Below are positions 1 to 5,120 of a stretch of DNA of 5,191 nucleotides, in pieces (position 1 is the stretch's first letter; the number at the start of each line of letters is the position of its first letter). The notes beneath the pieces were generated by a model. The model saw nothing but the letters and a program-made list of their open reading frames with translations. It made no database searches and had not been told where the DNA came from. The stretch spans positions 1 through 5,191 of the forward strand of contig JAPUHZ010000314.1 of NCBI GenBank assembly GCA_027297485.1, written 5' to 3'. The position numbers and the translations under genes are program-made. This DNA comes from Deltaproteobacteria bacterium. GTDB taxonomy: Bacteria > Desulfobacterota_B > Binatia > UBA9968.

Positions 1-1
1 G

Positions 2-97
2 GAAGAGTGTTTCCAAAGTGGTTGTGACGATTACATTGTTAAGCCATTCACGGCTGAGCAACTGGTTACCCGTATTGAGAAGCTGTTGAAGCAGTAG
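2..97 (+). CDS. Response regulator receiver domain, C-terminal end (5' partial)
   Basis: Only the last 31 codons are in the window, ending at TAG 95-97. The translation contains GCDDYIVKPF followed by an amphipathic helix TAEQLVTRIEKLLKQ. This is the classic end of a CheY-like receiver domain: the D-D-Y-x-x-K-P stretch holds the conserved lysine-proline of beta5/alpha5, which helps to couple aspartate phosphorylation to output. The protein stops right after alpha5, so the gene is either a stand-alone receiver or a protein with the receiver at its C-terminus. An output domain after this receiver is excluded. The phospho-accepting Asp lies outside the window, so its presence cannot be checked. 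The partner kinase is unknown. Family assignment is strong; exact role is not determinable. Confidence 0.8.
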   Translation, partial: EECFQSGCDDYIVKPFTAEQLVTRIEKLLKQ

Positions 98-193
98 TAC
101 GTAACCTAAGTGATCTTCCCCCATAGCCCTCTCCCTTGCTCTCTCGCCTCTCGCTCTAGTCGTCAAAAATCATCCAGGATATTGCGCCAGGGT

Positions 194-217
194 GCAATTA
201 AACTACGCATTAATTGC
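194..217. repeat. Small inverted repeat (AT-rich dyad)
   Basis: GCAATTAA (194-201) and TTAATTGC (210-217) form a perfect 8-bp inverted repeat around an 8-base spacer. It lies about 100 bases after the receiver gene. It could be an operator-like dyad or a weak 3' end structure for the receiver transcript. There is no run of T after it. Apart from this dyad and the hairpin at 244-266, I see nothing else in 98-349. Confidence 0.3.
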
Positions 218-229
218 GTTCTACGCGTC

Positions 230-266
230 GCCAAATAAATAAACGGCGGCCCGATTTGGGCCGCTG
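230..266 (-). terminator. Rho-independent-like terminator for the minus-strand DsrE remnant
   Basis: GCGGCCC (246-252), loop GATTT, GGGCCGC (258-264) is a perfect 7-bp GC stem. It extends to 9 bp through a G-T pair and a C-G pair (244-252 with 258-266). Read on the minus strand, the stem is followed by CGTTTATTTATTTGG, a T-rich tail. On the plus strand the tail is CTTCTCTCT, which is poorer. It sits about 85 bases past the stop codon of the minus-strand DsrE remnant and 147 bases past the receiver stop. It may therefore serve both converging genes, with better support for the minus strand. Confidence 0.55.
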
Positions 267-349
267 CTTCTCTCTACTAAATTAAACTAGTTCCCAATCG
301 GACTTTTGTTTTGACCTCTCCTTTTAGTTAGGATAGGCAGGGCGGATTT

Positions 350-700
350 TTAGAAAGACACAACTTTGTCAGCCTCAGCCACTAGATTCGCAAAGTCACA
401 AGGAGTCATAAATTTAGCATTCTTACCGGCCAAATCCTGCTCGGTTACCCCGCGGGCGCGGTCTCAGCCCCCTCACACATAGATAGGTGTACCGTTAGCT
501 ACTGTGGTAGCCATAATTTTCTTTAACGGCGGGAATCCCACCGGCGTGATGGATGCTACAATCTGTCCTTCATCAGGTACACGCCATCAATGGCAACATT
601 TACTAAAGGTTAGTGGCCTGCCTCCTTTAGAGTCTGGACTGTGGTCGACTGCTTTGGCGGGAAGCTCCTTGACACCAGGCACCACCAGCGATAAAGGGAT
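350..700 (-). pseudogene. DsrE/DsrF-family remnant with TGA codons at both positions of the CxxC site (fossil selenoprotein?)
   Basis: The minus strand reads in one frame from about 562 down to TAA 350-352: IVASITPVGFPPLKKIM, then TTVANGTPIYV, then TGA-G-G-TGA, then DRARGVTEQDLAGKNAKF, ending ADKVVSF. This is the C-terminal half of the small (~110-120 aa) DsrE-like sulfur-relay fold. The G-F-P-P-L-K turn and V-x-G-G-x-x-R-A-R-G-V-T-E-x-D-L block are recognisable, and the family normally has C-x-x-C at the two TGA codons (473-475 and 464-466). Upstream the match continues in another frame, TLKEAGH, then TAA (610-612), then PLVNVAIDGVYLMKD. A one-base loss near 563-564 joins the two frames. Weaker N-terminal similarity (GVKELPAKA, 676-650) lies in a third segment, and no start codon is visible. 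TAA cannot be recoded as selenocysteine, so this copy is dead as sequenced. DsrE proteins act in cytoplasmic sulfur transfer; the partner is unknown. The N-terminal boundary is approximate. Confidence 0.7.
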
Positions 701-808
701 GTTATGGCAGGCGATCAACCAAACGCCCGTGGCTGGTCCTACAATCCAGGAGCACGAGAGATACATGTATTCGACACCTCTGCCCTATTCCGTAAGAATG
801 ATAGAATG

Positions 809-976
809 AAATGATAGGAAGTCGCTTTTCAAGCATAGCCGTGAGAAAGTCAGAAATTGCCGCGCGCGGCCCCCTCGTGCCCGCTTTCGAGGGCCCCCAG
901 CGACGACCGGAGCGGCAAACCGACCGGGCTTAATGCTTCTGAGCCGACAATATCCAATAGCGGACTGTTATTTCAA
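809..976 (+). repeat. 168-bp direct repeat, copy 1
   Basis: This stretch recurs at 4481-4648 in the same orientation at a fixed offset of 3672 bases, with no gaps and 11 mismatches, about 93% identical. Similarity begins abruptly at AAATGATAGG and fades after GGACTGTTAT. It contains the 12-base palindrome GCCGCGCGCGGC and a CCCTCG/CGAGGG hairpin with a 10-base loop. The ends show only weak inverted similarity, and I see no target-site duplication. It ends 69 bases before the start of the plus-strand deacetylase, so it may carry that gene's promoter or merely separate it from one. No protein family is recognised in it. The 701-808 gap before it holds nothing I can identify. Confidence 0.9.
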
Positions 977-1045
977 TCTCAAGTTGGTTTTCAGGCAGAG
1001 CTGGACATTTGCTCCAGCCGGGGCAAGGATCTTTTGGAACGACCC

Positions 1046-1891
1046 ATGCCGGAACGTCCATTTAGCTGGCCTGGCAAGGCGCGCATTGCGTTTGTTCTGA
1101 GCATCGCTTTTGAATCCTGGGACAGAACCAAACCAACAAAGGGAGCCGCCCTCCAGTCCCCCCTACCGGCCACTGCGCGTTGCAAGAGGGACTATTCCAC
1201 TGAAACCTTCCGAGAATTCGGACCCAAGATAGGTCTCCGGCGGCTGCTCAATATTTGTGACAAGCACAAGATCAAGGTAAGCCTCCCCATCAATGGACTG
1301 ACGGCGGAATACTATCCGGAACTGGTTAAAGAATGCCACGAGCGTGGGCACGAGCTGGTGGCCCACGGCTGGGATCAGGGAGTATACCTCTACAACCTCA
1401 CTCGCGAGGAAGAGAGAGAGAACATTCGCAGGACGGTCGAGGCCATCGTCAAGGTCACGGGCGAGGCACCAACGGGTTGGTCCTCGCCCGGAGTTCGTCC
1501 GACGGAAAACACCCCTGAGCTCCTGGTGAAGGCAGGGTTTCTCTATCATTGCGACTACCACGATGACGAGATGCCTTATCCCCTCCGTGTGGGGAAGAAA
1601 GTTTTGATCGAGTTCCCCCACCAGTATACGATCAATGACCACCGGATCGGGCAGGGAAATCGCCATGATTTCTTTGCCAAATTCAAGGACGAGTTTGATT
1701 ACCGGTACAAGATCGGGAACAAAATGCCGACCATGTTCAACGTTATTACCCACGCTTACCTGATCTCCCGTATCCCGCTGATCGATACCTTCGAGCAGAT
1801 CATTAAGTACGCGAAGAAGCGCGAGCAGGTGTGGTTTGCGCGCCGGGGCGACGTCGCGGCCTGGGCCCGGAAATTCTATCTGGGAGATTAG
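1046..1891 (+). CDS. PuuE-like polysaccharide deacetylase family protein (281 aa)
   Basis: A NodB/CE4-fold hydrolase, predicted cytoplasmic, with no signal peptide or membrane segment. I choose ATG 1046 because the N-terminus MPERPFSWPGKARIAF aligns without gaps to that of the paralogue at 4239-3409, and both are of family length. Codons upstream to 857 lie in the direct repeat and add no recognisable domain. The ribosome-binding signal is weak. Landmarks: AFE (Glu23) where classical CE4 enzymes have catalytic Asp-Asp; GHELVAHGWDQ (102-111), where the usual H-x3-H metal pair is His107-x3-Gln111; TGWSSPG...RPTENT (143-156); a C-terminal THAY (His236). Glu in motif 1 and HGW in motif 2 resemble PuuE allantoinases and peptidoglycan-deacetylase relatives more than chitin deacetylases. 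Substrate unknown: it may cleave an amide, ureide or N-acetyl group. It converges with the minus-strand operon. Confidence 0.88.
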   Translation: MPERPFSWPGKARIAFVLSIAFESWDRTKPTKGAALQSPLPATARCKRDYSTETFREFGPKIGLRRLLNICDKHKIKVSLPINGLTAEYYPELVKECHERGHELVAHGWDQGVYLYNLTREEERENIRRTVEAIVKVTGEAPTGWSSPGVRPTENTPELLVKAGFLYHCDYHDDEMPYPLRVGKKVLIEFPHQYTINDHRIGQGNRHDFFAKFKDEFDYRYKIGNKMPTMFNVITHAYLISRIPLIDTFEQIIKYAKKREQVWFARRGDVAAWARKFYLGD

Positions 1892-1896
1892 CGGAT

Positions 1897-1914
1897 CACT
1901 CTCAGCGCAGAGTG
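1897..1914. terminator. Short hairpin after the plus-strand deacetylase, possible terminator
   Basis: CACTCT (1897-1902) and AGAGTG (1909-1914) pair perfectly around a 6-base loop, five bases past the stop codon at 1891. It lacks a T-tract. It could slow or protect the 3' end of the transcript rather than act as a strong intrinsic terminator. Confidence 0.3.
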
Positions 1915-1938
1915 TCTAGGAGGCTGCTGAAAAACCCT

Positions 1939-1971
1939 CCGTTCACCTTTCGACAGGCTCAAGGTGAACGG
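1939..1971. repeat. Perfect palindromic repeat (REP-like hairpin)
   Basis: CCGTTCACCTT (1939-1949) and AAGGTGAACGG (1961-1971) form a perfect 11-bp stem with loop TCGACAGGCTC. The 'TTCGACAGGCTC' core is a motif I recognise from dispersed REP-like palindromes in many bacterial genomes (general knowledge, not checked here). It lies between the converging genes and just past the truncated epimerase. It could fold as a bidirectional transcript end. The segment just before it, GGAGGCTGCTGAAAAAC, also resembles ends of small non-autonomous elements, but I find no matching inverted partner in the window. Confidence 0.7.
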
Positions 1972-1996
1972 TGGATGGCTTGAAAACATTGAAATA

Positions 1997-2059
1997 TTTC
2001 CGTTCGTGCTGAGCTTGCCTGTCCTGAGTGAAACCGAAGGGTCGAAGCATGAAGGGAAA
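1997..2059. repeat. Second, nested palindromic repeat bordering the epimerase remnant
   Basis: TTTCCGTTCGTGCT (1997-2010) pairs with AGCATGAAGGGAAA (2046-2059) at 12 of 14 positions. The interior splits a familiar palindrome arm (CGTGCTGAGCTTG ... TCGAAGCATGAA) around a second repeat unit, CCTGTCCTGAG...CCGAAGGG. It thus reads as one dispersed repeat inserted into the loop of another. The minus-strand epimerase similarity stops exactly where this element begins. Confidence 0.6.
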
Positions 2060-2183
2060 GTTCCCTGCCCCGCGGCGCGACATCCAGTGGAACGATCTTG
2101 CGCTCGAGGGACTCAAACAAGAGCGCCGTATACGAACCGATGAAATCGTTCGCACAGGTAATCAGGACGCAGGGATCCGCCAT
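2060..2183 (-). pseudogene. NAD-dependent epimerase/dehydratase (extended SDR), N-terminal fragment
   Basis: Starting at ATG 2183-2181, only 31 bases after the frameshift-corrected stop of the hydrolase gene, the minus strand encodes MADPCVLITCANDFIGSYTA followed by LLFESLERKIVPLDVAPRG. This is the beta1-alphaA-beta2 start of an extended short-chain dehydrogenase. The glycine-rich NAD(P)-binding motif, usually TGAxGFIG, appears as TCANDFIG, so two of its three glycines are replaced. The acidic end of beta2 is visible as the Asp in VPLDVAP. Similarity ends where the palindromic repeat at 1997-2059 begins, so about 40 of an expected ~300 residues remain. The spacing suggests it was the third gene of the minus-strand operon. 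The intact enzyme would have acted on a nucleotide sugar or related alcohol/ketone substrate. The fragment is presumably non-functional. Confidence 0.6.
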
Positions 2184-2213
2184 GAAGTGCCCCCAGCAAC
2201 CATGATCGAAATT

Positions 2214-3363
2214 CTAGGTGTCGAAGTATCCTGACTTGACCGCCCACAGCCAGAAATGAGCGATCTTTTCGTTGTGGAGCTCCGCGTATCCCACATGGCC
2301 GATGCGCGGTATGTAAACCACGTGGGTGCCACGGGTTGTGGCGGCGTATTTGCTCCCCTTTCACCCAATGGCCCTTGTCGTTCTCACCCACAAGCAAGAG
2401 GACGCGGATCGTCTTCAACCAATCGGGATCCGGCTCCTGGAGATGGTCAAAATATTCCTCTTCGGGAAGACCCGTTCTCTTGGGGTACTCCTCCAGAATG
2501 CCCACAGCGGCATTGTGCTGGTTGTCGCACAGGCTGGTCTTCATCTGGGAGCGGATATTGCTAACGAGTCGAATAAATTCCTCCGCCCCTCCCCAGGGAG
2601 TGAGGTCCGGCGGGTCTTCATACTCGGCCTCCAGAAAGCTCTTTGCAGAGCGCCGCGAAACGACATCCACTCCCTTTTCACTATACTTCTCGGATCCTGT
2701 CGCCTCCCTCCACTCCTTGCGCCAGCCATCCGGGCCTCCGGTGCCAAAACCGACCAACCCGATGACCCGAGCCTTTTTCGTAAAACGGGTTAGGTGCGCG
2801 GCCATCGGGCCGCCTGTGGAGTGGCCGAATGCCAGGATATCCCGACCGGCCAGGCATTGGTCCACCAGCAACCCCGCACCCTGAAGGATGGTATTAAAGG
2901 TACACTTTAGATTCCGATCCTGAATCTCCTTCATGGGCAGCTCCCGATCTAACAGGTAGATCGGTTGCCGATCCGCCACGGCCTCCTCCCAAACTCCTCC
3001 GGGAGGATAATGGCCCGGATAGGTCAAGGCGAGGACCTTAAACCCCTGACTAGCCAAGACCCTTGAAATCCCTGGCCGCCCATCAGGGGTCAGGTCCATG
3101 ATCTTCTCGCTGCCGGCACCCCCATGAAAGATGACGAAGGACCTGTCCTCCATGACCTCCTTCTCTGGGGTGTAGAGGGAGCCGTGCATATCCCAGTCAT
3201 AGCCGTTTCTCTGGAACCTGACCCAAACATCCTCAATAGAAAATTTCACCTCCGGATAGGGCGGTTCGACTTCAAGCCATTCATCCCAGCTAAATTTTAA
3301 AAGTAGATCATCGGTCTTGAGGTCCTCCAGATACTTATTCATCCCTTCAGTTTCTTGACTCAT
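2214..3363 (-). CDS. Alpha/beta hydrolase, one-base frameshift near the C-terminus (382 aa when corrected)
   Basis: Start ATG 3363-3361 is preceded by AAGGAG at 8 bases. The fold is clear: HGGAG (80-84) as the oxyanion-hole loop, GHSTGG with nucleophile Ser182, and LLLVGENDKGHW with acid Asp329. In the reading frame from the start, sequence after VKG (residue 336) turns to arginine/histidine-rich nonsense and runs on to 2113. Removing one base from the C4 run at 2355-2358 (GGGG on the coding strand) restores VKGSKYAATTRGTHVVY, then IPRIGHVGYAELHNEK with catalytic His356, and a stop at 2216-2214. The family-like ending shows that the corrected frame is the original one. No signal peptide. A cap-like insert lies between about 205 and 315. 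It is second in the operon, 45 bases after the deacetylase. It is an esterase/amidase/C-C hydrolase by fold; substrate unknown. As sequenced, the catalytic His is lost. Confidence 0.85.
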
Positions 3364-3371
3364 TCTATGAG

Positions 3372-3377
3372 CTCCTT
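3372..3377 (-). promoter_or_regulatory. Shine-Dalgarno AAGGAG of the hydrolase gene
   Basis: The coding strand reads AAGGAG-CTCATAGA-ATG, with 8-base spacing. It fixes the hydrolase start at 3363 and lies in the 45-base gap after the deacetylase stop, so the two genes are likely cotranscribed but separately initiated. Confidence 0.75.
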
Positions 3378-3408
3378 TAGTCAGGCTTGCTTCAATTACC
3401 GTTTCTCC

Positions 3409-4239
3409 CTAGTTCCTTTTGAAATAACGTTCGAGGTACCATCTGGCAATTTCCCCCTTGGTACAAAACCAGACATCCGGGAACCCTTTTGCGTAACGGA
3501 TACACTGTTCAAATACTCCGGCGATGTTGGCCCTTCCACCGATATGGGCATGAACCAGTGCATCCATGATCTTCGGGCGGCCCGCTTCTCCTTCGGCATA
3601 CAACAAGTCGAAGGCTTCCTTGAAGAACTCGAAGTATACCCGGGGAGCATTCTTGGGCCTGAAAATTCCTGACAGATCATTCGCATAGTCCAACCTTGGC
3701 ATGATGACCAGGGGCTTGCCATCGATGAGCTGATGGTAGGGGATGTCATCGCCGGGCAGATCTCCGGTCCATATGATCCCTTCCTTTACAAAATAACCGA
3801 AGGTGTTCTCGGTATGTCTGTGCCCCGGACTTACCCAACCACAGGGACGCACACCTGTGACGGACGACAGGGCGTCAAGGGTATCTTTGATCATTTTTCT
3901 TTCCTGCTCCGATTCCAGCGAATCTGCCGCAATATCATTAGCCCATCCATGCCCGACGATCTCATGACCTCCGATATGGAGTTCCTTCAGCGCCTCGGGA
4001 AACTTTTCAGCCACCAGACCGTTGGTGTCGATCGTCCCTTTGACGCCGTGGCGGTTGAGAATATCCATGATCCTCCAGATCCCCGCCCGCCCGCCATATT
4101 CCCCGTAGGCAAGGGAGGCGTAATCGGGCTTGTCCGAGCTTTGACGGAATTGAGAGTGCTTTATGAAGGCCTCAAAGGCCACGAAAAAGCTCACTGCAAT
4201 CTTCGCCTTGTTCGGTAACTCAAAGGGCGTGGGTCTCAT
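3409..4239 (-). CDS. PuuE-like polysaccharide deacetylase family protein (276 aa), first gene of the operon
   Basis: This is the second member of the same subfamily as the plus-strand gene at 1046-1891 and shares its landmarks at the same positions. These are the MRPTPFELPNKAKIAV start, AFE with Glu23, GHEIVGHGWAN (91-101), GWVSPGHRHTENT (134-146), and a late VHAHIGGR (His230, His232) followed by a helix ending in RYAK. In classical CE4 enzymes motif 1 is Asp-Asp and motif 2 is H-x3-H. Here these are Glu23 and His97-x3-Asn101, so normal metal coordination is unlikely, as in PuuE-type allantoinases. No signal peptide, so it is probably cytoplasmic. It keeps two histidines (230, 232) where its paralogue has His-Ala-Tyr, so the two may differ in substrate. 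It is intact, full length, preceded by GAGGT, and followed after 45 bases by the hydrolase. Reaction inferred: hydrolysis of an amide or ureide. Confidence 0.9.
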   Translation of the reverse strand: MRPTPFELPNKAKIAVSFFVAFEAFIKHSQFRQSSDKPDYASLAYGEYGGRAGIWRIMDILNRHGVKGTIDTNGLVAEKFPEALKELHIGGHEIVGHGWANDIAADSLESEQERKMIKDTLDALSSVTGVRPCGWVSPGHRHTENTFGYFVKEGIIWTGDLPGDDIPYHQLIDGKPLVIMPRLDYANDLSGIFRPKNAPRVYFEFFKEAFDLLYAEGEAGRPKIMDALVHAHIGGRANIAGVFEQCIRYAKGFPDVWFCTKGEIARWYLERYFKRN

Positions 4240-4247
4240 CTCTTTTT

Positions 4248-4252
4248 ACCTC
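4248..4252 (-). promoter_or_regulatory. Shine-Dalgarno GAGGT of the operon's first gene
   Basis: The coding strand reads GAGGT-AAAAAGAG-ATG with 8-base spacing before ATG 4239-4237, supporting this start. Only about 10 bases separate it from the start of the putative IS-end remnant at 4262. The operon's native promoter may therefore have been displaced or may lie inside that remnant. I cannot identify convincing -35/-10 boxes. Confidence 0.65.
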
Positions 4253-4261
4253 GAACTCCGT

Positions 4262-4410
4262 TTTGTCCCCGACCTCTCAGTGCTTAAGCAACGGGGATTC
4301 TAACAATTCGCTTCCTCCCATGGCAACCGTAGCTATCCGGGTCTGGGTCGTGACTCTTGGGAGGCGGCTCCCCCCTCGATGTCAAACCGCACGCTCCCTT
4401 GTATGGGACA
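4262..4410 (-). mobile_element. Possible IS200/IS605-type right-end remnant (tnpB 3' end), tentative
   Basis: On the minus strand, TCCCCG (4297-4292) and CGGGGA (4271-4266) form a stem around TTGCTTAAGCACTGAGAGGT, just after a possible protein end PDSYGCHGRKRIVRIPVA with TAA at 4286-4284. A C-rich/G-rich hairpin overlapping or following the tnpB stop is typical of IS605-group right ends, where the guide-like RNA also lies. Further upstream, TCCCTTGT (4395-4402) and ACAAGGGA (4408-4415) form a perfect 8-bp hairpin. I do not recognise TnpB catalytic motifs, because the body of such a gene is absent and replaced by the 168-bp repeat. This rests on pattern resemblance only. It could equally be an unrelated structured leader of the operon. 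Confidence 0.3.
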
Positions 4411-4480
4411 AGGGATCAGGAACTTTCTCGACACAATCATTCACAGACAGCCCGGGGGGGAGGGAGTTGATTTTCGGGAT

Positions 4481-4648
4481 AAATGATAGGAAGTCGCTTT
4501 TCAAGCATAGCCGCGAGAAAGTCAGAAATTGCCGCGCGCGGCCCCCTCGTGCCCGCCTTCGAGGGCCCCCAGCGACGACCGGAGCAGCAAACCGATCGAG
4601 CTTGATGCTTCTGAGCCGACAATATCCGGTTACGGACTGTTATGTCAA
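4481..4648 (+). repeat. 168-bp direct repeat, copy 2
   Basis: This is the partner of 809-976, same orientation, gap-free, with 11 mismatches, mostly transitions plus a cluster at 4628-4632 (GGTTA versus AATAG). It keeps the GCCGCGCGCGGC palindrome and the CCCTCG/CGAGGG hairpin. Together the copies bracket the deacetylase/hydrolase cassette, so recombination between them would delete 3672 bp. The flanks of the two copies are unrelated. No coding content is recognised on either strand. Confidence 0.9.
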
Positions 4649-5120
4649 CTCGACCTAGCAGACCTTAATTTCCTCTCAGAACTCAATTCAACGACGTTTT
4701 AATTGATCACAGGGGACTGTGCCGCTGTTATAACATCGCTGCAACTGCGTTTTGTGCATTTGAAACCGGCTTGGAAGGCAATGATTGTTTTCATCATGTT
4801 TCCATAGCTCTCTGACTGATCCATAAAAACTAGCCATGCGGTTCGAGAAAAGTCTTCTTTTTCCTAGTTTGGGTAAGGTTCTGTGAAGTTAAAGATGTGA
4901 AAATTATTTTTTGTAATCGTTCATTCTTTGGTACCAATCACTCAAATCTGTCTAGTCGGGTGAACTATGGGTCCTAAACGCGTCTAGATAAAAGGAGAAT
5001 CTTGATAATGGTAATGGGTGGGTCTCCAACAACACTTGAGGGATGTGTTAATTCTTGAGGGTAAGTGACTAGGCTTGAATCAATGCCGAGGAGCGGTCTT
5101 CAGACAGGGCAGGAAGGCTC
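4649..5120. other. Intergenic stretch without a recognised gene
   Basis: About 470 bases that are AT-richer than the cassette and full of stop codons in all frames. A good Shine-Dalgarno (AAGGAG, 4992-4997) precedes ATG 5008. The frame is only 16 codons (MVMGGSPTTLEGCVNS, stop 5056-5058), so it is at most a decayed gene start or a leader peptide. T/A-rich tracts around 4900-4935 could hold promoter elements, but I cannot assign boxes. No RNA gene, CRISPR or clear terminator seen. Confidence 0.5.

Noticed and set aside
504..809. Open plus-strand frame of 101 codons starting with GTG
   Set aside because: It lies antisense to the DsrE remnant, has no family resemblance and no good ribosome-binding site. 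It is a shadow of the decayed minus-strand gene.
1000..1018. GCTGGA / TCCAGC hairpin upstream of the plus-strand deacetylase
   Set aside because: A 6-bp stem with a 7-base loop occurs readily by chance, and there is no supporting promoter or operator context.
857..1045. N-terminal extension of the plus-strand deacetylase by 63 codons
   Set aside because: It begins inside the 168-bp repeat and adds no domain, while ATG 1046 aligns exactly with the N-terminus of the paralogue.
1163..1753. Open minus-strand frame of 196 codons
   Set aside because: It is fully antisense to the deacetylase coding region, whose motifs are clear. The product shows no family features.
2113..2213. C-terminal extension of the hydrolase in the uncorrected frame
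   Set aside because: After the frameshift point the translation is arginine/histidine-rich and loses the catalytic His. The shifted frame gives a proper hydrolase ending.
2326..2884. Overlapping plus-strand open frames of 155 and 182 codons
   Set aside because: Antisense shadows of the hydrolase gene with no recognisable protein features.
3733..4218. Plus-strand open frame of 161 codons
   Set aside because: Antisense to the minus-strand deacetylase and not protein-like.
4263..4658. Plus-strand open frame of 131 codons and a minus-strand frame of 61 codons overlapping the second repeat
   Set aside because: They span unrelated pieces (possible IS end and repeat copy), and their reading is not conserved as a protein between the two repeat copies.
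5008..5058. 16-codon frame with a good AAGGAG Shine-Dalgarno
   Set aside because: Too short to support as a gene without homologues. Kept only as a remark in the intergenic entry.
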